DNA from: Dyadobacter tibetensis Y620-1
Lineage (GTDB): Bacteria; Bacteroidota; Bacteroidia; Cytophagales; Spirosomataceae
Assembly (NCBI RefSeq): GCF_000566685.1
Contig: NZ_AZQN01000002.1
Coordinates: 496,001 to 560,000 of the forward strand
Reading direction: 5' to 3'
DNA length: 64,000 bases
Shown one piece after another: positions 1-8,626 of the stretch. The notes under the pieces were generated by a model. It was not told the DNA's origin, searched no databases, and was given only the letters and a program-made list of their open reading frames with translations. Made by a program: the position numbers and the translations under genes. Each line of letters opens with the position of its first letter. Positions within the stretch are counted from its first letter, which is position 1.

Positions 1-1669
1 ACACCAGTTCGGGATTGGTATGATATACCCCAATGGCCCCGGCTAAGACCGGGACAGAAAGTGGCGCAAATGGATTGGTAGATAGAAAATTGTCCTCTAC
101 CAAATATTTTGCCGCACTCATCTTATTAAAGGGAAAAGGTATAAATCGTGTAACGTCCTTGGCCAATCCTCGTAAAACATATTCCTTCCCATCACTGGCT
201 TCGAGTCTCAATGAGTTAGTCTGATTCCCCCCTCCTAATTTCACGGGAACCATGCCTCCTTTTTCTTTGGACAAATCAAATACCCGAAATTTATAGGGTT
301 GCTGATAAAGGTTTCTATTATGTTTTCCGAACAAAAATCCATGAAACTTTCCTACCTGTCCTGCCGGTTGCATGGTAACAAATTGGTCGATACTATCTCG
401 CTCAAGCTCCGGTCGCGAAGGATTCTCAAGCAAATAGGCTTTATATTCAGGATCCTTTTTTTCTTTTATTATTTTTCTAAAAATTATCCTGGCACTTTTA
501 CCATCTGGAGCAACGGCATAATAAGTAGTCCATACCTGCCCCCCTTCATAAAATTCCAGGGTGCTATAGCCAGGCTCCGAAGAGGCAAACTCGGATCCTT
601 TGCCCATCCCTACCGGGCTCTTTTTTGACCCACTCCCACTGACAATAAAACTATGATTTTCGTTTTGTATAAATTGCAAGCCATGCTCATGACCACTGGC
701 GAAGACAAAGCGACCATTCTTATTCGCCCCTGCCAGGAGCGCTTTCCGTAAATCTCTATAGCGCTTATTTACCATGTCCTGGCGAGAACCAATGGTGGCC
801 CGGAACAAAGCACTAATTGTGCCTAAGCCGGGAAGAGGGATATACCATCCTGGATTTATTTCTGTCAGCGGAAACAGATGCTGTTTCCAGGTAAAGCGTC
901 CCCCATGCGGGCCATAGGTATAGGGTGGATGATGCATGGCAATGACCACTTGTTTGGCTCGATACTTCCGAACAACATTTTCGAAGACAAATTGAAAATG
1001 TGCCCTATTTTTTATCTCACAGCCATCATTCATTTTGGGCTCCTTATCCCAATCCATCAACCACCATTGAGAATCTACCACAATCACCACGACATCATCG
1101 TTCAATTCCACAACTTCCGGCCCGGAACACCCGTCTAGAGGTAAAAAATAATCCTCATAATCGTCTTTATCTTTTACCCCTCTATTTTTATTAATATATT
1201 TTTGAACAAATTTTTGTTGCCTTTTCAGACCTTGGCCACCCCATCCGCGCCAATCATGATTTCCAGGAATGAAAATAGGTCGACCTTTAAAATCTTTGAT
1301 AATTTCTAATTGGGATGAAAGCCGGAACTCGGCTATGGCTCGGTTCGCAGAATCCTCAGAAGGTGGCATTCCGCTTGGATAAATGTTGTCTCCCAGAAAT
1401 AGCACCGAACTATTACTTACCTCCTGGGAAAGTATTTCTTTTAAATAGGAAAGAACAGGCGCCTTATTTTCAGGACTATCATTGCCCGCATCACCGATCA
1501 GATACATGGTATGTAGCACTTTTCCGGACATAGGCATTTCCTGATCCCAATCCTTAGTTACCGAGGCGTATTGAGTTTTATATCCCGCGCAGCCAGTGAT
1601 CAGAAGCGCTATCGCAACCAATATTGTATAATTTAATCGATGCTGAAATTGATAGAAGGGTATGGTCAT
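1..1669 (-). CDS. Metallophosphoesterase lipoprotein (3' end outside window)
   Basis: Calcineurin-type phosphoesterase; about 556 residues are visible and the reading frame is still open at the left edge. The ATG at 1669 gives a hydrophobic signal ending in a lipobox (LLITGC, Cys27), so the protein is probably a lipoprotein of the cell envelope. The metal-binding motifs appear in order: GDAGN, GDNIYPSG, GNHDW, a His-His-Pro block (MHHPPY) and GHEH, so the active site looks intact. The visible part after the catalytic domain (LRLEASDGKEYVLRG and on) is typical of large Bacteroidota members that continue for several hundred residues into an outer-membrane-type region; that continuation is knowledge of the family, not seen here. 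It is the last visible gene of a four-gene operon, 45 nt after the SdiA-regulated-like gene. The substrate is unknown. Confidence 0.9.
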   Translation of the reverse strand, partial: MTIPFYQFQHRLNYTILVAIALLITGCAGYKTQYASVTKDWDQEMPMSGKVLHTMYLIGDAGNDSPENKAPVLSYLKEILSQEVSNSSVLFLGDNIYPSGMPPSEDSANRAIAEFRLSSQLEIIKDFKGRPIFIPGNHDWRGWGGQGLKRQQKFVQKYINKNRGVKDKDDYEDYFLPLDGCSGPEVVELNDDVVVIVVDSQWWLMDWDKEPKMNDGCEIKNRAHFQFVFENVVRKYRAKQVVIAMHHPPYTYGPHGGRFTWKQHLFPLTEINPGWYIPLPGLGTISALFRATIGSRQDMVNKRYRDLRKALLAGANKNGRFVFASGHEHGLQFIQNENHSFIVSGSGSKKSPVGMGKGSEFASSEPGYSTLEFYEGGQVWTTYYAVAPDGKSARIIFRKIIKEKKDPEYKAYLLENPSRPELERDSIDQFVTMQPAGQVGKFHGFLFGKHNRNLYQQPYKFRVFDLSKEKGGMVPVKLGGGNQTNSLRLEASDGKEYVLRGLAKDVTRFIPFPFNKMSAAKYLVEDNFLSTNPFAPLSVPVLAGAIGVYHTNPELV

Positions 1670-1714
1670 CACTAAAAATGGATATTTCAATTCTTTTCAC
1701 TAATTAATTTATAG

Positions 1715-2590
1715 CTATTTTGGATCCTTATACTGGAAAAACAATATGTTGGCATCCTTATTGCTCCCGGCTTCGTTGGAGATATAAAGATTGCCTTGTT
1801 GATCGAATAGCATACCTTCTGGTTGTTGAAATATGGACCTTTTAAGCGTATATGTTTGCTGAACTTTCCATTCCGGACTTAATTCTATTAATTGAAGATT
1901 GATGGAGGAAAGCAGACACCATCGCTGCGTGAAAGGATGTCGCGCAAGGGCCGAGGGTTGAAACCTTTTATTCATTCCCCCTTGATTCATTCCCGAAAGA
2001 TCTATTTTGATTGGACTGGATTTTAATCCAGCCTCGTCTGCCGTTAAACGGTATACCGTAACAGAACTTTTACTAAGCTCCCGATCACATTTTTTACACA
2101 AAACATAAAGGGCTGAACTAATACTATCCCCATACATACCTTCATACTCACCCTTGGGCACAACATTATCAAAAGTCTTTACATTCCTAATCTTACCTTC
2201 GTCGAGGGCCGCTGTCGGAAAAGAAAATATGGTACCATCACTTCTAAGCACGTAAATATGAGCCCCCAATAAGGCGATGTCCTCATAATCGCCTCTCTTG
2301 GCAAATTCAATCGACTCAGTTTTTTTTTCTTCTAGGGTAAATGTAAAGATCTTTCCGTCCTCATCCTGAATGGCCAGAATATCTGTGGAATGAATATCTC
2401 TTAGGGCAATTCCCGAAATTTCATCCAGTGCCTTAACCATAGGATATCGTACCGGCTTTTGTAAGTCATAGGCTACACTTACCTTTTCCTGGCCCTGCTT
2501 CCGTTCGCAGCCCAAAGTACTCAGCAAAAATGGAAGGAGAAAAAGGAGTAAAGGCATGTAGGACTTGGAACAAGTTAAAGATAGGTTCAT
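1715..2590 (-). CDS. SdiA-regulated-type beta-propeller lipoprotein
   Basis: A 291-residue protein with a lipoprotein signal (LSTLGC, Cys28; a second possible start is Met12). The body alternates short strands with propeller-like blocks. The segments EISGIALRD, GDYEDIALLG, YEGMYGD and QQPEGMLFDQQGNLYISNE match the pattern of the SdiA-regulated family (PF06977), whose Enterobacterial founder was named only from its regulation. In Bacteroidota these proteins sit at the envelope and their biochemical role is not established. It lies 7 nt after the HD/PycTM gene and 45 nt before the metallophosphoesterase, so co-transcription is very likely. Family call is good; function is unknown. Confidence 0.78.
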   Translation of the reverse strand: MNLSLTCSKSYMPLLLFLLPFLLSTLGCERKQGQEKVSVAYDLQKPVRYPMVKALDEISGIALRDIHSTDILAIQDEDGKIFTFTLEEKKTESIEFAKRGDYEDIALLGAHIYVLRSDGTIFSFPTAALDEGKIRNVKTFDNVVPKGEYEGMYGDSISSALYVLCKKCDRELSKSSVTVYRLTADEAGLKSSPIKIDLSGMNQGGMNKRFQPSALARHPFTQRWCLLSSINLQLIELSPEWKVQQTYTLKRSIFQQPEGMLFDQQGNLYISNEAGSNKDANILFFQYKDPK

Positions 2591-2597
2591 ATTCTAA

Positions 2598-3791
2598 TTA
2601 TTGTAAATCTTTATGAGCCATATAGGCCGCTACCACGAAGCAAAGCACAGAAACTACTATACCAAACATAAATATATTGTATGCCACTCGAAGCAGGCGA
2701 TACTTTCTCCCTAATACTACCCCTTGCGAGTAAACATCTTTCGTAAGATTTCCGTATAAGAACTCTTTATCGTTCATGACACGCTGCATCCCCTCATAAT
2801 ATGCTTCGTAAGGCATGCGGTAGAAATTACCAAAAAACAATAGATTCACACTTTTGTTCTCTACAGATTCTTTCGAAAAGGTTCCATTAGGAATTTGAGG
2901 ACGGGTGGCCAAAATAGAAAACACCATGGTTATGACACATACAATCAGTAAGGTGGCGGTAGGTATGATAAGATGGGGTGTTTCTTCCATCATCCGAAAT
3001 AAAACACTGAGCAATACCGAAATGATAATTGAGGTGGTTGTGATCATAATATGTGCCTTATTGTCGGCCATATCACTCAAGCGCTGGTGATTGCTGGAGG
3101 TTACTCTAAACATGGTCTCGATCCCCCGCCCAGGCTTACTCAAATGCTCATCCTGCTCAATTTTGCGAGGCCCATCTATCTTCATCTGTTTCTTATCGGC
3201 TCCCTTAGCCTTTAACGAATTCAGATTCTCCCGCTTTTGATCCCCTAAGAGTTGCTGGCATAGGCTCGTTTTAAATGTATGTTCTTTAAGGAGCTTAATC
3301 GTACTATCATTCCACTCGGATTTACTAATCTTCCGACCCAACCGCGATTCGGCTTCTTTCCGCATTAATTTATTATTGGACATGAAATCCGTAGTCCCAA
3401 AGTGATATAGATCGGCATCGCAAACGATTTGCTGTAATAAGTTTTGAGGTGATTGAGGAAGTTTGGTAGCCAAAATACAGCCTTTAATTTCTGCAATTAT
3501 GGATTCAGGAACATGATGTATGTCTAGGAAACCCGCAGCTAGTTTTGCCCCCCTTTCTTCATGCCCTTCTGCATCGCCATTAAAATATCCGGTATCGTGA
3601 AACCAGGCAGCAACCTTAACGATAAAGACCTCCTCAGCGCTAAGCTCAAATTTTACAGCCATCTTACTAGCACTTTCCACCACCGATCGCGTATGGGAGA
3701 GGTTGTGGTACTCCAACCGGGTAAAGGACAATTCCTCGAACAGTCGTACCACCTCATTTTCTACAAGAATTAATAACTCGCTGTAATCCAT
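2598..3791 (-). CDS. HD-domain phosphohydrolase fused to Pycsar-effector-type membrane domain
   Basis: Two-domain protein of about 397 residues. Residues ~1-190 form an HD phosphohydrolase with all metal ligands: a first His in YHNLSHT, then WFHDTGY (the HD pair) and CDADLYHFG (last Asp). A linker of about 40 charged residues follows. The C-terminal ~160 residues match the PycTM/DUF5706 domain: a helix with SDMADNKAH leading into a transmembrane segment, a second membrane segment ending in ATRPQ, and a third near the C-terminus. In Pycsar defence, PycTM proteins are membrane effectors that bind cCMP or cUMP; here no pyrimidine cyclase is recognisable next to the gene. Met at 3791 is chosen over 3830 because the longer version overlaps the upstream gene by 23 nt and starts with an unrelated 13-residue stretch. 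It follows the GAF gene by 16 nt. Confidence 0.85.
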   Translation of the reverse strand: MDYSELLILVENEVVRLFEELSFTRLEYHNLSHTRSVVESASKMAVKFELSAEEVFIVKVAAWFHDTGYFNGDAEGHEERGAKLAAGFLDIHHVPESIIAEIKGCILATKLPQSPQNLLQQIVCDADLYHFGTTDFMSNNKLMRKEAESRLGRKISKSEWNDSTIKLLKEHTFKTSLCQQLLGDQKRENLNSLKAKGADKKQMKIDGPRKIEQDEHLSKPGRGIETMFRVTSSNHQRLSDMADNKAHIMITTTSIIISVLLSVLFRMMEETPHLIIPTATLLIVCVITMVFSILATRPQIPNGTFSKESVENKSVNLLFFGNFYRMPYEAYYEGMQRVMNDKEFLYGNLTKDVYSQGVVLGRKYRLLRVAYNIFMFGIVVSVLCFVVAAYMAHKDLQ

Positions 3792-3807
3792 ATTCGTTTT
3801 AATAGAT

Positions 3808-6246
3808 TTATGTCTGGAAGTTAATACCAACCCTAAGGGCCCTCAAGCCGTATACACCTTGCAATTCCTCTAATTCTAATTGCTCCAAATCGTCCAGCAG
3901 AATATTTTGGTTCTGTAATGTACTAATATAGGACAGGTATTCCTTTAGTATATCTTCGTTAAAATATACCAATGCAATTTTCCCCGGTTGCGTAAGGCGC
4001 TCACCCGTTTGGAGTACATGAACCTTGTCAATTCTTTTCTTAATTACCTGATAACGGATATTATAGGCTCCCTCCACATCGAAGCGGCGCTCGTCGTCAC
4101 GAAAACCGATATCAATGCTCCCTGAGTGAATAAAAATCAGTTGAGTAGTCTCCAACTGTCGAGGTATATTAGGTCCGAGGTGATGGGTCATTTTAGCGAT
4201 CGCTGCCATAGAAGAAATTTGCCAGTAACGGATATTTTTAAGATATAGCTCATTAAAGGCTTTTTGGGGAGCAATGGACTGGCCCATGTAAATATCATAT
4301 TCGATACCATCGGTGCGAAATTTCTCGAAGTAGATAGGATAAGTCTGTTGAATTTCTAATCGTGACAGATCTAAATACTGATTAATTGCCGAGTTTATCT
4401 GCCCCATGGACAACTCCAGTGCCCGGCGATTCTGGAATGCCTCTCCAGTTTCTTCATCAATCATTGCGAAATATTGGTTAATCGACGCCAGTACCTCTGC
4501 CCTGATATCTTCGGGCAAGGAAGCCCCATCATTTTCTAGAAAATGAATTAAAAAGGGGTGCAATTCATCGTCAAGAAAGTGATGTAACTGAACCTCATCG
4601 CTATCAGACCTATGAAGTCTGATTTTCTCAAAAAAAGTATTGGTATTGAAGATCATCGCCTGCGCCAAACCAAACCCTGCCTTTTTACGAATCAGAGTAA
4701 GTGTATCTATCAAGGCTTGAAACTGTACTTCCAGATCAGCTTGTAATGCCACCGCTCTTTCTACGGTCGAATTGCGAATATCTATGGCTCCATAGAGCGG
4801 ATAGACATCCTTAAATACAATTTTTTCTATATCCTTTTTAGCCTTTGACCCTGGCTCATGCTCGTGTTTGAGATAATCCCAAGCCACTTCCTTAAATTTC
4901 CATTCAACTGCTCCCTGCAGAGAGGTAAAGCGATCTTTAATAACCTCATCCAACTGTCGATTGAAAGCCATTATATCTTTCTGAAGCAGTTGCTGAGCAT
5001 ATGGCAAGGCGCCTTGCAACCTCGCTAGTATTCTTTCATTCACCAGGTTTTCTTCACTGGAGTACACATTCAATACCCCTACTAATGCCTGATTACAATA
5101 GATTGGCATCATGGTAAAGGAAAGTATCCCCCCCGCTTTGATATTCCGCAAATAGTCCGGGCTATCTTCTGTAAGCTGAATGGTGGGCATAAATACCATT
5201 TTGGGATTGTCAAAATATTGCTCGGCTAACTGCTCCAAATTCTCCTCAGAATAATCTCCCTTCAACAATATGTCATACATACGGCTCGACTTAATGAATT
5301 GCTGATTAATGATTGGGCGTCCATTTACCTTCATCAAAGGCAATAAATCGAAAGATACTTTCCGGGAACCTACCAGTATGCTCAAGGTATCGGATAATTC
5401 TTCATACTGGGATTCACTACTGGAGGTGTCCTTGTTAATTAACATATTCTTCAACCGCTCAATCGCGTAATCAGCTGTAATGTTTTCAAGGCTGAGAATT
5501 GAAAACCCTGAGAAGACAAAGTTAGACAAGGGTAATATTTTCAATATAGCGGACGGATCCATCCGCTCCTGCCATTCCTTACGCAAAAGGTCTATATCGA
5601 AATGAGGCAATTCGCCTGTAGGAGCTATTTCAACATAGGAATTATCAATATTACAGCGATAATAGCTGAATAGACCCGTGTTTTCATCGAGTAAGGAAAT
5701 GGTCTGTATGGCATGTGGCAAAGGAGGAAAACCATATAATTTTTCCAGAATCACTGAATAAATGAGCTTAATATGATCCTCAGTTTCCGACTCAGACTGT
5801 TCCATCACCTGACATTTTAGCTGCATAAAACTCTTGTCCATTACAAGTTCATAAAAGGCGTCAGTACCATAGAACACAGTTGGCTGCATAGGTGGACAAA
5901 AGGCAATAAGGGTATCGGCTTTAGGGCTTAAACCGGGAACCAGCATTCGATAAATATAGTCCAGCTGAGTGGTAAATTGAGAAGTCTGCTGTGCCGTCAT
6001 GGGCTGTAAGAACTCCGGATTGGCCTTTATTACTTCCACCACCGGGTTTAAAAGAGCAGCTTCCGCCTCAGTCGCCGAGGCATTCGCCGAGTCAATACTT
6101 TGAACGACCTTGTTGAAGGATATATGAGAATTCAGATCTGCGCCAAGCACCTGCGAGCTATCTCCTATCTGAAGTATATGTGTTTTCATGCAATTGATTT
6201 TATGTAATTGAAAAGGTTTAATAGGTAGATAAAGTTCATTCTCCAA
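3808..6246 (-). CDS. Large GAF-domain signalling protein, function unknown
   Basis: An 812-residue soluble protein with no signal peptide. A GAF-like module lies in the middle (roughly residues 330-440, including AGGILSFTMMPIYCNQALVGVLNVYS), flanked by an N-terminal all-helical region and a long C-terminal region. The C-terminal region contains YPLYGAIDIRNST, two helical stretches and a final beta-rich block. I do not recognise a catalytic domain. It resembles uncharacterised GAF proteins common in Bacteroidota. It is the first gene of the operon with the HD/PycTM protein, so it may sense a signal or a nucleotide for that partner (inference). Two starts are possible: 6246, or Met20 at 6189. 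I kept the longer one; a weak -7-like element (tgaatttg on the minus strand) lies just upstream. Confidence 0.75.
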   Translation of the reverse strand: MENELYLPIKPFQLHKINCMKTHILQIGDSSQVLGADLNSHISFNKVVQSIDSANASATEAEAALLNPVVEVIKANPEFLQPMTAQQTSQFTTQLDYIYRMLVPGLSPKADTLIAFCPPMQPTVFYGTDAFYELVMDKSFMQLKCQVMEQSESETEDHIKLIYSVILEKLYGFPPLPHAIQTISLLDENTGLFSYYRCNIDNSYVEIAPTGELPHFDIDLLRKEWQERMDPSAILKILPLSNFVFSGFSILSLENITADYAIERLKNMLINKDTSSSESQYEELSDTLSILVGSRKVSFDLLPLMKVNGRPIINQQFIKSSRMYDILLKGDYSEENLEQLAEQYFDNPKMVFMPTIQLTEDSPDYLRNIKAGGILSFTMMPIYCNQALVGVLNVYSSEENLVNERILARLQGALPYAQQLLQKDIMAFNRQLDEVIKDRFTSLQGAVEWKFKEVAWDYLKHEHEPGSKAKKDIEKIVFKDVYPLYGAIDIRNSTVERAVALQADLEVQFQALIDTLTLIRKKAGFGLAQAMIFNTNTFFEKIRLHRSDSDEVQLHHFLDDELHPFLIHFLENDGASLPEDIRAEVLASINQYFAMIDEETGEAFQNRRALELSMGQINSAINQYLDLSRLEIQQTYPIYFEKFRTDGIEYDIYMGQSIAPQKAFNELYLKNIRYWQISSMAAIAKMTHHLGPNIPRQLETTQLIFIHSGSIDIGFRDDERRFDVEGAYNIRYQVIKKRIDKVHVLQTGERLTQPGKIALVYFNEDILKEYLSYISTLQNQNILLDDLEQLELEELQGVYGLRALRVGINFQT

Positions 6247-6409
6247 GGCCTTTTATCTCCTACAAATTCATCATAGGCATCATTATTTTAGCTCTACAGG
6301 TCAACACAAATCCACCGATTAGAACCCTTATTTTTCACCAATAGACATAGCGTAAAGAAAAGGGACTAAAATCGATTCGGATGAAGTTATAACTAAACAG
6401 CCTATTAAT

Positions 6410-7153
6410 ATGGATATGATTTTAAACACTATACAAAAGCGATGGAATGAAGAGAATACGGAAGATTTCAGCAGTCTATCGGCAATCTTTTTAAACTGCA
6501 CCCTCAAAAAATCTCCAGAAATTTCGAATACAGAAGGGCTGATGCGGATGTCGCAAACCATCATGGAAGCCAATGGGATATCAACACAGATGATAAGGCT
6601 GGTCGATCATCAGATTGCCCATGGAGTTCAGCCCGATATGACCAAGCATGGCTGGGAAGTGGATGAGTGGCCCTCTATACAGGAAAAAATTATGGCTGCA
6701 GACATCCTTGTGCTGGGAACGCCCATTTGGCTTGGTGATAAGTCTTCGGTGGCCGCGCAAGCTATAGAAAGACTGTATGCCAATTCAGCTATTTTAAATA
6801 ACCAGGGACAATATGCCTATTATGGAAAGGTGGGAGGGTGCGTTGTTACCGGAAACGAGGATGGAATTAAACACTGCGCCATGAATATCCTGTATAGCCT
6901 GCAACATTTGGGCTACAGTATTCCTCCTCAAGCCGATGCCGGCTGGATAGGTGAAGCCGGGCCCGGCCCCTCCTATTTGAATAAAGAAGAAGGCGGACTT
7001 CAAAATGATTTCACTACCCGGAATACAACCTTCATGACATGGAATCTGATGCACTTGGCCCAGTTGCTCCAGACTGGTTTCCCATCGCATGGCAATCAGC
7101 GTTCGGATTGGGATAAAAGCGACCATAACGCCCCCAATCCAGAATACAGATAA
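6410..7153 (+). CDS. Flavodoxin-fold NAD(P)H-dependent oxidoreductase
   Basis: A 247-residue cytoplasmic protein of the FMN-reductase/WrbA-like flavodoxin fold. The FMN-phosphate loop is in the region around residues 25-45 (FLNCTLKKSPEISNTEGL), the second flavin loop in ADILVLGTPIWLGDKSS, and the third near GGCVVTGNEDGIKHC. The C-terminal part (GPGPSYL, then TTFMTWNLMHLAQLL) is typical of the Bacteroidota and actinobacterial NAD(P)H-dependent oxidoreductase subgroup. It probably reduces quinones or other small acceptors; the substrate cannot be read from sequence. It stands alone, divergent from the GAF operon, and is followed by a strong hairpin terminator shared with the convergent gene. 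Confidence 0.85.
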   Translation: MDMILNTIQKRWNEENTEDFSSLSAIFLNCTLKKSPEISNTEGLMRMSQTIMEANGISTQMIRLVDHQIAHGVQPDMTKHGWEVDEWPSIQEKIMAADILVLGTPIWLGDKSSVAAQAIERLYANSAILNNQGQYAYYGKVGGCVVTGNEDGIKHCAMNILYSLQHLGYSIPPQADAGWIGEAGPGPSYLNKEEGGLQNDFTTRNTTFMTWNLMHLAQLLQTGFPSHGNQRSDWDKSDHNAPNPEYR

Positions 7154-7169
7154 GTTACAAAAAGTTTTT

Positions 7170-7206
7170 CATTAAAAAGGGTGCTTTCAAAGCACCCTTT
7201 TTAATG
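7170..7206. terminator. Bidirectional intrinsic terminator
   Basis: A perfect 16-bp inverted repeat (7170-7185 with 7191-7206) around a 5-nt loop. The stem core is AAAGGGTGCT and A/T runs lie on both outer sides, so it can end transcription from the flavodoxin gene on the plus strand and from the convergent unknown gene on the minus strand. Confidence 0.9.
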
Positions 7207-7224
7207 AAAACGCGAAGTCGTTAC

Positions 7225-7833
7225 TTAGTCTAACAGCCCCTCCGTCAACATTTTCCATTGATGATGAGAGTAGACACCGATACCGATAATACCCACCAGC
7301 TTATTTCGGATGTCATCCCCCAAATTTTCAGCTGTATCGTTTATCTGTAAGTTTTTATCGTAAATGGCCGCTGTCACTTGCCTACCCTCCTGGGTAATCG
7401 TGAAAGTACTCGTAGACTCTGGCCCGTAAAAGTGAGCAGTGGCCTTATCCATCTTTCCAGGATTAGTCGTCGGCCTAACCCTGATGCCTACACTTTTCAC
7501 ATTGGGAGCATCGTATTCCTTTATCAACTCTACCATAACCCAATCTCGACCATCCCCCGATTTGGTACCTGGGCCTGGAATGTCAATACGCAAGCAATCG
7601 CCTTCTTCTACGGTTCTATCTACAGGAGTACCAAACCGATCCGTTATCTGAAAATTCGTAACGGGCTGGTTGGTAAGCTCATTCCAACGATTAACATCTA
7701 ATAGCCTCAGACGTGCAACTTCGAAAAGAGCGACAGCTGCCTCTATGGTTTCGCACTCCCTGATTGTTTGTGCGACAATTTCCTTTCCATCATACTGGGC
7801 AGGAATTGTACCTGTCTCATTATGTTCTTTCAT
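7225..7833 (-). CDS. Conserved-looking protein of unknown function
   Basis: About 202 residues from Met at 7833 (MKEHNETG); a longer frame starts at 7863 but would overlap the YodC-like gene by 8 nt and adds only ten residues. There is no signal peptide or membrane segment. The N-terminal third is helical (IRECETIEAAVALFEVARLR). The middle is beta-rich (DWVMVELIKEYD, VKSVGIRVRPT, STFTITQEGRQVTAAIYD) and a short helical tail ends in HHQWKMLTEGLLD. I do not recognise the family. It lies 22 nt behind the YodC-like gene and probably shares its promoter. Confidence 0.65.
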   Translation of the reverse strand: MKEHNETGTIPAQYDGKEIVAQTIRECETIEAAVALFEVARLRLLDVNRWNELTNQPVTNFQITDRFGTPVDRTVEEGDCLRIDIPGPGTKSGDGRDWVMVELIKEYDAPNVKSVGIRVRPTTNPGKMDKATAHFYGPESTSTFTITQEGRQVTAAIYDKNLQINDTAENLGDDIRNKLVGIIGIGVYSHHQWKMLTEGLLD

Positions 7834-7855
7834 GATTCTCAATTTTATATTTACT

Positions 7856-8044
7856 CTATGCATTAAGTAATACGAGTTCTTCTTCCTTATAAACGTCTTC
7901 CTGGCTTTGACCGTCCTGGTCGGTATAGCGACATTTTACATTTGGAGCCTCTGACTCCTGATTCACATAATCGACAACGGTCATTGCTTGGGTTCCTTGT
8001 TGGAGCTTGACCCAATCTCCTGTCTGAAATTTTCTGTTAGTCAT
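7856..8044 (-). CDS. YodC-type small protein (DUF2158)
   Basis: A 62-residue protein matching the YodC/DUF2158 pattern: an opening FQTGDWVKL, a strand with MTVVDYV, then VKCRYTD and a closing acidic EEELVLL. These proteins are predicted small SH3-like beta barrels with no defined biochemical role; some Bacteroidota copies sit among stress genes, as here. It is the first gene of a two-gene unit with the unknown protein at 7225-7833. Confidence 0.75.
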   Translation of the reverse strand: MTNRKFQTGDWVKLQQGTQAMTVVDYVNQESEAPNVKCRYTDQDGQSQEDVYKEEELVLLNA

Positions 8045-8277
8045 AAATCTATGATTTTATCATTTGTACATCAAAAAAGGAAATGAAAATGCTCTTCCAA
8101 ATCAACCTGAATAATGGTGAAAAAATCAGTTGATTTACCTGAGCATAATCTGTAGCTCAATTCTATAAAAAATTGTTCCATCCCCATTATGATGATTAAC
8201 TGTATCCAGTAAAATCTGGCACGAATATTATAATGGCATTAAGGTTATAATTACAACAAATACATAAAGTTATAGGT

Positions 8278-8550
8278 ATGAATTTTATCCAAGGGCTTGG
8301 GATTGTAGCAGGTATTTGTACCTCATCATCTTTGATACCCCAACTTGTAAAAACTATAAAAAGCAAGGCGGCATCTGAGGTATCCACTTTTATGTTTATT
8401 GTGCTCATGAGCGGAAATGCCCTATGGATTTACTATGGGATCGAAAAAAACGATATGCCCATAATTATCACCAATGCCTTCTCCATGCTCTTAAACATTG
8501 CCATGTTGATATTAAAGTACCGGTACACCAGCACTCCGGATCACCAGTAA
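8278..8550 (+). CDS. SemiSWEET-type sugar transporter
   Basis: A 90-residue membrane protein with three hydrophobic helices and the PQ-loop signature (SLIPQLVKTIKSKAASEVS) after the first helix. Bacterial SemiSWEETs of this size work as homodimers that move small sugars down their gradient. The second helix carries GNALWIYYG and the third NAFSMLLNIAMLILKY, as in the family. It precedes glgX by 76 nt on the same strand, which fits a link to glucan or trehalose metabolism, but the transported sugar is not known. Confidence 0.88.
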   Translation: MNFIQGLGIVAGICTSSSLIPQLVKTIKSKAASEVSTFMFIVLMSGNALWIYYGIEKNDMPIIITNAFSMLLNIAMLILKYRYTSTPDHQ

Positions 8551-8626
8551 TAAATAAACTGGGGAAAAATTAGCTACTGACCAACTGATCAACTTTTCTC
8601 ACTATGAATTCTTTAACTAAAATGAT

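Noticed and set aside
299-1533. Several plus-strand frames of 60-110 codons in the first 1.5 kb
   Set aside because: They lie antisense to the metallophosphoesterase gene, whose minus-strand frame is continuous with all catalytic motifs.
4760-4800. Possible class III nucleotide-cyclase metal motif (AIDIRNST) in the 812-residue GAF protein
   Set aside because: Only a short resemblance to the D-I-x-x-S-T start of cyclases; the second metal Asp and the substrate-binding blocks could not be found, so I did not call a cyclase.
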